64,000 nt of DNA from contig CP086683.1 in the NCBI GenBank assembly GCA_030544685.1, positions 3,038,001 to 3,102,000 of the forward strand, given 5' to 3'. The first letter of the stretch is position 1; the number at the start of each line of letters is the position of its first letter. Under the pieces are notes generated by a model, which worked only from the letters and a program-made list of their open reading frames with translations, did no database searches and had not been told where the DNA came from. This DNA comes from Pseudomonas sp. B21_DOA (lineage in GTDB: Bacteria; Pseudomonadota; Gammaproteobacteria; Pseudomonadales; Pseudomonadaceae). Position numbers and translations under genes: made by a program. This document shows positions 20,490 to 29,090 of the stretch, piece by piece.

Positions 20490-23400
20490 ATGAGGCAGGG
20501 ACTGCGGGTTTTATTGCTGTGGCTGGGGCTTGTTGTCTCGGTCGGGGCGAATGACCAGCCGCAGACGCTGGAGGTGCTGGCGCGCCTCGAACCGGGAAGT
20601 ATCCAGGTCCGCCTCGATGATCGGGAGCGCCAGTGGCTGCGTGAGCATCCAGTCTTGCGCATGGGCATCTCCGGCCCGGATTACCCGCCCTTCGAAATCA
20701 CCCGCAATCAGCATGAGCTGGAAGGGCTGACGGCGGATTACGCCGACCTGCTGGCGCAACTGCTCGGTATCAGGATCGAAGTGCGGCGTTTCGTCGATCG
20801 TCCTGCACTGATGGCCGCACTCAAGCGCGCTGACGTCGAACTCCTGGGCACCTCGAACAGTTTCGAAGCGGCGGATCCGGCCTTTGTTCTGTCGCGGCCG
20901 TACGCTGAAGATCAGCCGATGCTGGTGACGCGTCATGACGAGAAACTGCCTGCTGACCTTGCAGGCAAACGCATCGCCATGGTCGAAGATTACCTGCCAC
21001 TGGCCCATGTTCAGGCGTTCTACCCCGGCGCCCACGTGCAGCTTTACGCTTCGGCCATGGATGCACTCGGCGCGGTCGCCTTCGGTGCCGACGATGTGTA
21101 CCTGGGCGACTTCATCAGCGCCAATTATCTGATCAACACCAACTATCGCAACGACCTGCAATTGGCCGGGCCGTCGGGGCTTGACGCCAATCCGTTCGCC
21201 TTTGCGTTGTTGCGCAGCGATGTGGTGCTCAAACGCATCGTCGACAAGGCCTTGCTGGCCGTGCCCATGGAGCGTCGCCATCTGATCGAACAGCGCTGGA
21301 GTGTCGGCCTCGCCGAGATGGCCGAGCAGTCCCGGGTACAGCTCAGCGCCGCCGAGCAGCAGTGGCTCGATCAGCACCCGGTAGTTCGGGTGGGCGCGGT
21401 CGAAGACTTCGCGCCGTTGGCGTTTTTCGATGCCGACGGACGCTTCAACGGCCTGGCAGCGCAGTTGCTGAGCCTGATTGCACAGCGCAGCGGGCTGAAT
21501 TTCGAGGTCGTCCGTGGCACCTCGCTGAACGACCAGTTCGCCCAACTTCAGGCCGGCGCACTCGATGTTCTGCCGGTGGTGACGCCGAGCACCGAGCGGG
21601 AAGCGCAGCTGCAATTCACCCGCGCCTATCTGAACAATCCGTTCGTGCTGGTCAGCGCAGCGAACGGCCAACATCCATTGCCACTCGACGACCTGGCCGG
21701 CAAACGCCTGGCCATCTATCGCGGCCACCCGTTGCGCGAATACCTGCTGCAACGCGTGCCCGGACTACGTCTGGTCGAAGTCAAAAGCCCAGCCGAAGGC
21801 ATGGCGCTAATTGACCGAGGACAGGTCGACGTGACGGTAAGCTCGTTGCTGGTGGCGCGTTTTCTGATCGCCCGCCAATACCGCGACCGCCTGCGTATTA
21901 CCGGCACCGTAGGCGATCAGCCGGCGCGCATCGCTTTGGCCACGGCGCCGCAGTCGGCGCTGCTGCACTCGATCCTGAACAAGGCGTTGCTGAGCATCGC
22001 GCCGCAGCAGATGGATGAACTGGTCGAGCGCTGGAGCCACGATGTGGTGGTGGAGGACAGCTATTGGTCGCGCCATCGCCGCGAGATTCTGCTTGGTTTT
22101 GCCGGCGCCGCAGGCTTGCTGGTGCTGGCCTTGATCTGGATCGGCTGGCAGCGTCGGCAGATCCATCAGCGCCAGCAATGGTTGTTGCAACTGCAACAGG
22201 CCAAGGACGCAGCGGATGAGGCCAATCGGGCCAAAAGCACTTTCCTGGCGACCATGAGCCACGAGATCCGCACACCGATGAACGCCTTGATCGGCATGCT
22301 CGAACTGGCCCTCAAGCGCGCAGAGGAGGGCGTGACTGATCGACTGGCAATTCAGGTGGCGTCGAATGCCGGCCAGCAATTATTGGCGTTGATCGGCGAC
22401 ATTCTCGACATCGCTCGTATCGAGTCGGGGCATTTGTCCCTCTCGCCCGAGCGGGCCAATTTACGCGAGACAGTGTTATCGGTGTGTCGGGTTTTCGAAG
22501 GGCTGGCGCGGCAGAAACGGCTCTTGTGGCGCATCGAACTTGATCCGCGCGCCGACGTCGATGTGCTGATCGATCCGACGCGCTTCAAACAGGTGCTGTC
22601 GAACCTGTTGAGCAATGCGATCAAATTTACCCAGTCAGGTGACGTCAGCCTGCGACTGCAGATCGTTGCGATATCGCACGAGCAAGTGAATGTGCAAGTG
22701 CTGATCGAAGACAACGGCATCGGCATCAGCGGCGAAGATCAAAAGCGCCTGTTCAGCCCGTTCGTTCAAGCGAGCAATAGCCTTCAAGCGGCGCGCAGCG
22801 GTTCCGGCCTGGGGCTGGTGATCAGTCGTAACCTCTGCGAAATGATGGGCGGCACGCTGGGTCTTGATAGTGATCTCGGGCAAGGCACGCGAGTGGAAAT
22901 GAATCTGTCCTTGCCGCTGTTGACAGCTGTGACGACCACACTGGCAACGCCCGAGGCGGCAGCCGCTACCTGTGTATTGAGCGTGTTGGTGGTGGACGAT
23001 CACCCGGTCAACCGCTTGCTGATGTGCTGGCAATTGAGCGAACTGGGGCATCGCACGGTAGACGTGGGCGACGGAGAACAGGGGCTGGACCGCTGGCGAA
23101 ACCAGGCCTTCGATGTCGTCATCACCGACTGCAACATGCCGCGACGCAATGGCTATGAGCTGGCGCGCACCATTCGCGATGAAGAGGCCTCCAGCGGCCG
23201 CAGGCCCTGTCTGATCCTCGGTTTTACGGCCAATGCGCAGGTCGAAGAGCGCCTGCGCTGTCTGGATGCCGGCATGGACGGTTGCCTGTTCAAACCGATT
23301 CGCTTGCATGATCTGGCTGAAGCCCTGAAAGGCGCTCATCGTTGCGAGCGCCACGAAGAAGATGAACCGCCAGGTGCCGAGCCCGTCGAGATTGATTTGA

Positions 23401-23699
23401 GTGCTCTGGAACAGATGGCCGGTCCCGATCAGTCATTGATAGAGCGCTTGCGCGAGGAAGTTGGCAACAGCCTGCGCGATGATCTCCAGGCTCTGGATCA
23501 GATCCACGTCGGCGACCGCAACGGCCTGCGTGAGCTGGCCCATCGCATCAGGGGCGGTGCGCAAATGGTTGGGGCTGCGCGGGTTGTTGCGGCGTGCGCA
23601 GATCTGGACACGGCGTGCCGAGACGGTGAAAACGCGTTTATCGAGCGTGCCATCGGCAAGTTGCGCGAAGCCATGCACGGCCTCGCACGGTGCCTCTGA
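20490..23699 (+). CDS. BvgS/EvgS-like hybrid sensor histidine kinase
   Basis: 1069 residues. Signal peptide 1-20; two periplasmic solute-binding (SBP_bac_3) domains at about 50-265 and 290-515; membrane helix near 535-555 ([17 protein letters not shown]); coiled linker; HisKA with His591 in [11 protein letters not shown]; HATPase motifs [18 protein letters not shown] and GSGLGLVIS; receiver with Asp880 ([13 protein letters not shown]); Hpt with His1018 ([13 protein letters not shown]). There is no obvious PAS domain between helix and HisKA, unlike E. coli EvgS. All phosphorelay residues are present. Partner is the upstream LuxR-type regulator; the ligand is unknown. Confidence 0.93.
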   Translation: MRQGLRVLLLWLGLVVSVGANDQPQTLEVLARLEPGSIQVRLDDRERQWLREHPVLRMGISGPDYPPFEITRNQHELEGLTADYADLLAQLLGIRIEVRRFVDRPALMAALKRADVELLGTSNSFEAADPAFVLSRPYAEDQPMLVTRHDEKLPADLAGKRIAMVEDYLPLAHVQAFYPGAHVQLYASAMDALGAVAFGADDVYLGDFISANYLINTNYRNDLQLAGPSGLDANPFAFALLRSDVVLKRIVDKALLAVPMERRHLIEQRWSVGLAEMAEQSRVQLSAAEQQWLDQHPVVRVGAVEDFAPLAFFDADGRFNGLAAQLLSLIAQRSGLNFEVVRGTSLNDQFAQLQAGALDVLPVVTPSTEREAQLQFTRAYLNNPFVLVSAANGQHPLPLDDLAGKRLAIYRGHPLREYLLQRVPGLRLVEVKSPAEGMALIDRGQVDVTVSSLLVARFLIARQYRDRLRITGTVGDQPARIALATAPQSALLHSILNKALLSIAPQQMDELVERWSHDVVVEDSYWSRHRREILLGFAGAAGLLVLALIWIGWQRRQIHQRQQWLLQLQQAKDAADEANRAKSTFLATMSHEIRTPMNALIGMLELALKRAEEGVTDRLAIQVASNAGQQLLALIGDILDIARIESGHLSLSPERANLRETVLSVCRVFEGLARQKRLLWRIELDPRADVDVLIDPTRFKQVLSNLLSNAIKFTQSGDVSLRLQIVAISHEQVNVQVLIEDNGIGISGEDQKRLFSPFVQASNSLQAARSGSGLGLVISRNLCEMMGGTLGLDSDLGQGTRVEMNLSLPLLTAVTTTLATPEAAAATCVLSVLVVDDHPVNRLLMCWQLSELGHRTVDVGDGEQGLDRWRNQAFDVVITDCNMPRRNGYELARTIRDEEASSGRRPCLILGFTANAQVEERLRCLDAGMDGCLFKPIRLHDLAEALKGAHRCERHEEDEPPGAEPVEIDLSALEQMAGPDQSLIERLREEVGNSLRDDLQALDQIHVGDRNGLRELAHRIRGGAQMVGAARVVAACADLDTACRDGENAFIERAIGKLREAMHGLARCL

Positions 23700-23713
23700 A
23701 CCAATGCAGACTC

Positions 23714-23738
23714 CTGTGGGAGCGAGCCTGCTCGAGAA
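23714..23738. repeat. REP element (single copy)
   Basis: One REP copy with GCTCGAGA in place of GCTCGCGA, just after the hybrid kinase gene. Confidence 0.8.
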
Positions 23739-23857
23739 ATGCGCGCCGCTGCTCAATTGTTCTGCATATGGAACACTCAAGCCGATTTCCACCCTCTAGT
23801 CGAATATTCGATATGCCTTTAGGCTTAATCCCAATGCATTTACCCATTGGAGACCCC

Positions 23858-24724
23858 ATGAAAAACATCATCGGCATTTACACCAGCCCGCGCGGCCATT
23901 GGGTCGGCGATGGTTTCCCGGTGCGCACGCTGTTTTCCTATGACAACCTGGGCAAGCACATCAGCCCGTTTCTGCTGCTCGATCACGCCGGTCCCGCCGA
24001 ATTCACCCCGACCACTGAACAGCGTGGCGTCGGCCAGCACCCGCACCGTGGTTTCGAGACCGTGACCATCGTTTACGACGGCGAAGTGCAACACCGCGAT
24101 TCCACCGGCAGTGGCGGCACCATCGGCCCGGGTGATGTGCAGTGGATGACCGCAGCGTCCGGGATCCTCCACGAGGAATTTCACTCGGAAAACTTCGCCA
24201 GAACGGGCGGCAAGCTGGAAATGGTCCAGTTATGGGTCAACCTGCCGGCCAAGGATAAAATGGCTGCGCCGGGTTACCAGACCATTCTCGACCGGGATAT
24301 TCCGAACATCGCGCTCAAGAACGAAGCCGGCAGCCTGCGGCTGATCGCCGGTGAATTCGACGGGCACACCGGACCGTCGCGGACGTTCACGCCGATCGAC
24401 GTCTGGGATCTGCGCCTCAATGCCGGCAAGCTGCTGACGCTCGATCTGCACGAAGGACGCAACACCGCACTGGTGGTATTGAAAGGCTCGGTGCAGGTCA
24501 ACGGCGCGGAATCGGTTGGGGTAGGGCAGTTGGCGCTGTTCGAGCGCGACGGTGATCAACTCACTCTCAAGGCCAGCGAGGACGCGGTGGTGTTGCTGCT
24601 CAGCGGCGAGCCGATCGACGAGCCGATCGTCGGCCATGGCCCATTCGTGATGAACACCGAGCAGGAAATCCATCAGGCGTTTGCCGACTTCCAGTCCGGA
24701 CGCTTTGGCCGGATGCACGCCTAG
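23858..24724 (+). CDS. Pirin-family cupin protein
   Basis: 288 residues with two cupin domains. The metal-binding motif HPHRGFETVTIVYDG (two His ligands) and the later HEEFH (His and Glu ligands) match the pirin iron site, so metal binding is likely. Bacterial pirins have been linked to quercetinase activity or to enzyme regulation; the specific role here is not predictable. The start ATG 23858 follows TTGGAGACCCC. It appears to be a single-gene unit. Confidence 0.88.
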   Translation: MKNIIGIYTSPRGHWVGDGFPVRTLFSYDNLGKHISPFLLLDHAGPAEFTPTTEQRGVGQHPHRGFETVTIVYDGEVQHRDSTGSGGTIGPGDVQWMTAASGILHEEFHSENFARTGGKLEMVQLWVNLPAKDKMAAPGYQTILDRDIPNIALKNEAGSLRLIAGEFDGHTGPSRTFTPIDVWDLRLNAGKLLTLDLHEGRNTALVVLKGSVQVNGAESVGVGQLALFERDGDQLTLKASEDAVVLLLSGEPIDEPIVGHGPFVMNTEQEIHQAFADFQSGRFGRMHA

Positions 24725-24736
24725 CGCACAATTGTC

Positions 24737-24858
24737 CTGTAGGAGCTGCCGAAGGCTGCGATCTTTGATCTGATCGTTCCCACGCTCTGCGTGGGAATGC
24801 AGCCGGGACGCTCCGCGTCCCATAGCCTCAAGATCGCAGCCTTCGGCAGCTCCTACAG
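24737..24858. repeat. Nested intergenic inverted repeat
   Basis: The outer arms (CTGTAGGAGCTGCCGAAGG and its complement, about 32 bases each) enclose a second palindromic module (GTTCCCACGCTCTGCGTGGG, then a GGGACGC...GCGTCCC pair). The outer family recurs at 31486-31586 and in part at 36898-36940; the inner family recurs at 51132-51241. No coding function. Confidence 0.85.
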
Positions 24859-24965
24859 CATTTTTCAGGGTTTTCGCGGCGCTGTTCATCCGCTCAAATC
24901 AATTGCTCCTACACTGTGCCAATCTGTGCGATCTTCTCGCGATTGGCCTTTGTCGGAGTTGTTTA

Positions 24966-26408
24966 ATGCTGTCTCTGCTGACCGAACATCCGTTGTTTTG
25001 CGCGTTGATCCTGATTCTGCTCGATCTGGGCCTGTGGCGGCTGATCAGCTCTCGCGGCAGCGAATGGAAACTGCTGGTGCGGGTGCTGATTTTTGCCCTG
25101 TTCAGCATTGTTCTGTTCAACGAAGGCCTCAACCCGATGGAACCGGCACCGTGGGCCGACAACGTCCCGCTGCATCTGGCGGCGACCGGGTTGCAGATCG
25201 GTTGGTGGCTGTTCGGCGCGCGCACCCTGACGGTGTTGATCGGCGCGGTGATGATGCAGCGCGTCGGCCACACCGGCCGACTGTTGCAGGACTTGCTGGG
25301 GGCAGTGATCTTCCTCATCGCCATCATTGCAGCGCTGGCGTACGTGCTCGATCTGCCGGTCAAAGGCGTACTGGCAACCTCCGGCGCGTTGGCGATCATT
25401 GTCGGTCTGGCCTTGCAGAGCACCTTGAGCGATGTGTTCTCCGGCATCGTCCTCAACACCACCAAACCCTATCAACTCGATGACTGGATCTCCATCGACG
25501 GCACCGAGGGCCGCGTCACCGACATCGACTGGCGCGCCACGCGTCTGCAAACCAGTCAGGGCAGCATGGCCGTCATTCCCAACTCGCTGGCGGCGAAAGC
25601 CAAAATCATCAACTTCAGCCGACCGAGCAATATGTTCGGCGTTTCCGTCAGCGTGCCCGTCAGCCCCCATGCCCGACCCAGTTCGGTGATCGAGGCGCTG
25701 GAGCGGGCGATGCAGGGCTGCCGGCAATTGCTCGACACACCGGCGCCGAGCGTGTCGTTGAAGAGTTCTGCCAGCGGCGGCGCGGAATATGAAATCAGCG
25801 GATTTGTTGCCTCGATGGGTGAAAAGCGCGTGGTGCGTAATCAGTTGTTCGACCTCGCTTACCGGCATTTGCAGGCCTCCGGGGTCAATCTGCTGTCAAG
25901 CAACGAGACCAGCGCCGTACCGCAGTTGTCGCGGCCACGGGCGCTGCTGGAAAGCTCACCGATCTTCTCGACCCTGCGCGAGGAAGAGAAAGACACCTTC
26001 AGCCAGAACATGACCCTGCAAACCTTTCGCGCCGGCGAGACGATCCTGGCGGGCGGGGAGGTCAGCGATCATTTGTTCATCATTGAATCCGGCGTGGTTT
26101 CGGTGACGCTAAAGCGCCACGGTGCGCCGCTGGAATCGGGACGCATGGGGCCGGGCGAGGTGATCGGCGAGGCCGGCATTCTCTCGGACACCGCGTTGCC
26201 GGCGGATTTTTCCGCGAAGACTTTCTGCGCGCTGTATCGCATCGAGAAGTCCTACTTGAAACCGTGCCTGGACGCGCGCCATGACATTCACGATGCGATG
26301 CAGGCATTGCTCGATTTCCGCCTGCACAAGGCGCAGTCGCTGACCGAGGAAACGCCCGTGATCGCGCCGAAAAGAGGCTTCCTGCAGTGGCTGCGTAATC
26401 GCGTCTGA
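24966..26408 (+). CDS. MscS-type mechanosensitive channel with C-terminal cyclic-nucleotide-like domain
   Basis: 480 residues. Four or so N-terminal membrane helices from MLSLLTEHPLFCALILILL, then the MscS pore helix and beta domain (GALAIIVGLALQSTLSDVFSG; DDWISIDGTEGRVTDIDWR). A cNMP-binding fold occupies about 340-460 (IFSTLREEEK; FRAGETILAGGEVSDHLFII; GPGEVIGEAGILSD). The phosphate-binding cassette lacks the usual Arg (ILSDTALPADFSA), so classical cAMP binding is doubtful. The start at 24966 has GGAG about 8 bases upstream. Confidence 0.88.
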   Translation: MLSLLTEHPLFCALILILLDLGLWRLISSRGSEWKLLVRVLIFALFSIVLFNEGLNPMEPAPWADNVPLHLAATGLQIGWWLFGARTLTVLIGAVMMQRVGHTGRLLQDLLGAVIFLIAIIAALAYVLDLPVKGVLATSGALAIIVGLALQSTLSDVFSGIVLNTTKPYQLDDWISIDGTEGRVTDIDWRATRLQTSQGSMAVIPNSLAAKAKIINFSRPSNMFGVSVSVPVSPHARPSSVIEALERAMQGCRQLLDTPAPSVSLKSSASGGAEYEISGFVASMGEKRVVRNQLFDLAYRHLQASGVNLLSSNETSAVPQLSRPRALLESSPIFSTLREEEKDTFSQNMTLQTFRAGETILAGGEVSDHLFIIESGVVSVTLKRHGAPLESGRMGPGEVIGEAGILSDTALPADFSAKTFCALYRIEKSYLKPCLDARHDIHDAMQALLDFRLHKAQSLTEETPVIAPKRGFLQWLRNRV

Positions 26409-26491
26409 GCTATTGCGTTGTCATTCGATGCAACCTGCGCAGCGCTCTCAGGGTCACAATTTTCATTCCCACCGGGCAGGAGTTGCGGACA

Positions 26492-27286
26492 ATGAAAAAC
26501 CTGCGGATCGCCACCTTCAACGTCAATGGCATGCGTGCACGGCTGCCAAATCTGCTGGAATGGCTCAAGCGCGAGCAACCGGACATCGTCTGCCTGCAAG
26601 AGCTCAAATCAGTCGACAGTGCATTTCCCGCCGCCGAACTGGAAGCCGCCGGTTACGGCGCGATCTGGCAGGGCCAGGCGTCATGGAATGGCGTGGCGAT
26701 TCTGGCGCGCGATGCGCAGCCGCTGGAGAGCCGACGCGGTTTGCCCGGCGATCCCGATGACACCCACAGCCGTTATATCGAAGCGGCGGTGCACGGTGTG
26801 CTGGTCGGTTGCCTGTATCTGCCCAACGGCAACCCGCAGCCGGGGCCGAAATTCGATTACAAACTGGCCTGGTTCGAACGCCTGATCAATTACGCAAAAG
26901 ACTTGCAGAGCAGCGATCACCCGGTGGTACTCGCCGGTGATTTCAATGTCGTGCCCACCGACATGGATATCTACAACACGCGCTCATGGCTCAAGGACGC
27001 CTTGCTGCAACCCGAAAGCCGCGAGTGCTACCAGCGACTGCTGGATCAGGGCTGGACCGATTCCCTGCGCCACGTGTATCCCGAAGAGCGCCTCTACACC
27101 TTCTGGGATTACTTCCGTAACCATTGGCAAACCAATTCCGGCCTGCGCATCGACCACCTGTTGCTCAACCCGGCATTGAGCCCGTATCTGCACGACGCCG
27201 GTGTTGACGCCTGGGTGCGCAACGAACCGCACGCCAGCGACCATGCGCCGACATGGATTCGCATCGCTTCGCGGAAAAAGCGCTGA
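26492..27286 (+). CDS. xthA: Exodeoxyribonuclease III family DNA repair enzyme
   Basis: 264 residues of the EEP superfamily AP endonuclease/3'-exonuclease. Metal and catalytic motifs: IATFNVNGMRAR (Asn), CLQELKS (Glu), LAGDFNVVPTDMDIYN (Asp/Asn) and C-terminal SDHAPTWI (Asp-His). Full length. ATG 26492 has GCAGGAG upstream. Acts on abasic sites in the cytoplasm. Pseudomonads carry more than one exoIII-like gene, so the symbol is a family-level call. Confidence 0.9.
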   Translation: MKNLRIATFNVNGMRARLPNLLEWLKREQPDIVCLQELKSVDSAFPAAELEAAGYGAIWQGQASWNGVAILARDAQPLESRRGLPGDPDDTHSRYIEAAVHGVLVGCLYLPNGNPQPGPKFDYKLAWFERLINYAKDLQSSDHPVVLAGDFNVVPTDMDIYNTRSWLKDALLQPESRECYQRLLDQGWTDSLRHVYPEERLYTFWDYFRNHWQTNSGLRIDHLLLNPALSPYLHDAGVDAWVRNEPHASDHAPTWIRIASRKKR

Positions 27287-27386
27287 GCGGGCGATTGGCG
27301 AAATCAATTGTCGAAAGCTGTGCCTGATCCCGTATACAGGGCAACATCAACGCAGTGTTCTGCGGCCCATGCATAAGGATCGAGCA

Positions 27387-28219
27387 ATGAGTGTGGCACG
27401 GCTGACCAATACCAATCTGTACTTGCAACGTCTGGGTTTCGACACAGCGCCCTCGCCGACGCTGGCTACGTTGCGTCAATTGCAATTGCGCCACACCGGC
27501 GTCTTTCCTTTGAGAATCTGGCGACCATCACCGGGGCACTGGTATTGATCGATCTGCCATCCATTGAAGAGAAAATCCTGCGTGGCGGTCGCGGCGGCTA
27601 TTGCTACGAACTCAACCACCTGTTCTTCGCACTGTTGCTGGAATTGGGCTTCGACGCGCGGGCAATCAGCGGGCGCGTGGTGATGAATCAACCGGAAGGC
27701 AGCTGGACAGCGCGAACTCATCGTTTGAGCCTGGTCACCATCGACGGCGTGCGCTACATCGCCGACGTCGGCTTCGGCGGCATGGTGCCGACCGCACCGC
27801 TGTTGCTCGACAGTGAAGATGAGCAACCCACCCCGCACGAACCCTATTGCATCGAAAAGCTGATCGACGGCTACCTGCTGCGCGCCAAAGTCGCGGGCGA
27901 GTGGCGGCCGATGTATCTGTTCGATTTGCAGCGCCAGGAACACATCGACTACACCGTTGGTAACTGGTACGTCTCGACGCATCCCGACTCACCCTTTGCC
28001 CAGCGCCTGATGGTCGCGCGCACTGGCGACGGCTGGCGCAAAACTCTGAACAACGGCAGTTTTGCCATTCATCACATGGGCGCGGACAGTGAGCGGCGCG
28101 AGGTGGCGGACATCGACGAGCTGATGAAATTGCTGCGGCGTGAATTTGACCTTCAGGTGCCTGATTCTCCGCGTGTGCGGCAAGCGCTGGCTCGGGTAAT
28201 CGCACCAGCCTCCATCTAA
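27387..28219 (+). CDS. nat: Arylamine N-acetyltransferase (frame break in T-run 27509-27511)
   Basis: Acetyl-CoA:arylamine N-acetyltransferase, 277 residues after correction. The first 40 residues (SVARLTNTNLYLQRLGF) run to VFP; one more T restores FENLATITGALVLIDLP, the conserved PFENL segment. The catalytic triad is visible as Cys in RGGRGGYCYELNH, His in ARTHRLSLV and Asp in ADVGFGG. Without correction the frame stops after HWY. Its stop codon overlaps the stop of the converging brnA gene. Confidence 0.88.
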
Positions 28220-28551
28220 GGCTTTACGTCAGGCTCCAATACGCGACGAATCTCGCCGATGGCCGCCGACAGCTTTCGCTCGAGACTCTTGAGATCGGTG
28301 GCGGTGATGCCTTTCTTGAATTGCCCCGACAGGCCCGAATCGTCAGAGCGGTCCAGCTGGCGTGCGCCATCAAGCAAAGCATGGCGAAGGGTGTTGTTGA
28401 TCACAGTCTGGTAGCCAAAGCCCTCGGCTTCTGCGGCCGTACGCGCCGCTTCGATCACCGCGTCGTCAAGCATGATGGTGATGCGGGTCTTGCCCTTGTT
28501 CGGCGCTACTGCGCCGCGTTTACCTGCGGAAAAGTCATATTCGTCTTTCAT
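28216..28551 (-). CDS. brnA: BrnA-family antitoxin
   Basis: 111 residues. The central KTRITIMLDDAVIEAARTAA is a ribbon-helix-helix motif typical of BrnA (BrnA_antitoxin family), which binds BrnT and represses the shared promoter. It lies 3 bases after brnT on the same strand, the usual toxin-first order. Charged C-terminal tail after residue 75 is longer than in many BrnA proteins. Confidence 0.82.
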   Translation of the reverse strand: MKDEYDFSAGKRGAVAPNKGKTRITIMLDDAVIEAARTAAEAEGFGYQTVINNTLRHALLDGARQLDRSDDSGLSGQFKKGITATDLKSLERKLSAAIGEIRRVLEPDVKP

Positions 28552-28554
28552 CGG

Positions 28555-28839
28555 TCAAGCCTCCTGAAAATACGCGCGCCGTTCGCTGGGTGTGGCGAGA
28601 CGTGCGGAAATGATTCGAACAACATTGGCTTCGCGGTAGCTGTAAGCAACGGCAAGCACACGACCTTTGGCATCGAGGCCGAGGGTAATCCAGCGTTGCT
28701 CGTCATGGTCGTTGTCCTCAAGTGTCAGTGCGCGTTCGTCATGGAAAACCGGTTCGGCTTCGGTGAGGCTGATGCCTTTGTGCTTGAGTTTGTTGGCTGC
28801 GTTTTTGCTTTTGTCGTACTGAATCTTGAATGACTTCAT
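28555..28839 (-). CDS. brnT: BrnT-family toxin
   Basis: 94 residues matching BrnT, a RelE-like ribonuclease toxin: KIQYDKSKNAANKLKHKGIS, then EPVFHDERALTLEDNDHDEQ, RWITLGLDAKGRVLAVAYSY and VVRIISARLATPSERRAYF, in the family order. The Arg-Ile-Ile-Ser-Ala-Arg segment is a hallmark. Forms a two-gene operon with brnA. Confidence 0.86.
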   Translation of the reverse strand: MKSFKIQYDKSKNAANKLKHKGISLTEAEPVFHDERALTLEDNDHDEQRWITLGLDAKGRVLAVAYSYREANVVRIISARLATPSERRAYFQEA

Positions 28840-28844
28840 TATGC

Positions 28845-28859
28845 ATACTTTATATGTAT
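28845..28859 (-). promoter_or_regulatory. Possible brnTA operator
   Basis: A short inverted repeat ATAC-N7-GTAT sits 5 bases upstream of the brnT start in an AT-rich patch, where the BrnA repressor would be expected to bind. Arms are only 4 bases, so this is a weak call. Confidence 0.35.
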
Positions 28860-29011
28860 AAAAAAGAGCGCGACTGTACCGTCGGTCGCCGTGAACAATT
28901 CAGCCTAGTGGGCACTGGTGCGGACGCAGCGGGGATGTGTTGCCGGATTTGTTGGGGCAAGAAGTGCAGGCTAGAAGGTTGGATGGCTACCTAACCATTA
29001 TGTGACTGATA

Positions 29012-29025
29012 AGTTGTATACAACT
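29012..29025 (+). promoter_or_regulatory. Perfect 14-bp palindrome, candidate GntR-type operator
   Basis: AGTTGTATACAACT lies 65 bases before the permease start. TTGTATACAA-like palindromes are typical sites for FadR-subfamily GntR regulators; no regulator gene lies next to it, so the protein is unknown. The rest of the 28860-29090 gap shows nothing else clear. Confidence 0.5.
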
Positions 29026-29090
29026 CTATGGACATTTGTCCTGAGTATTGAATACAGTGTGCGCATAACAAAAACCAGGGAACCCCCACC

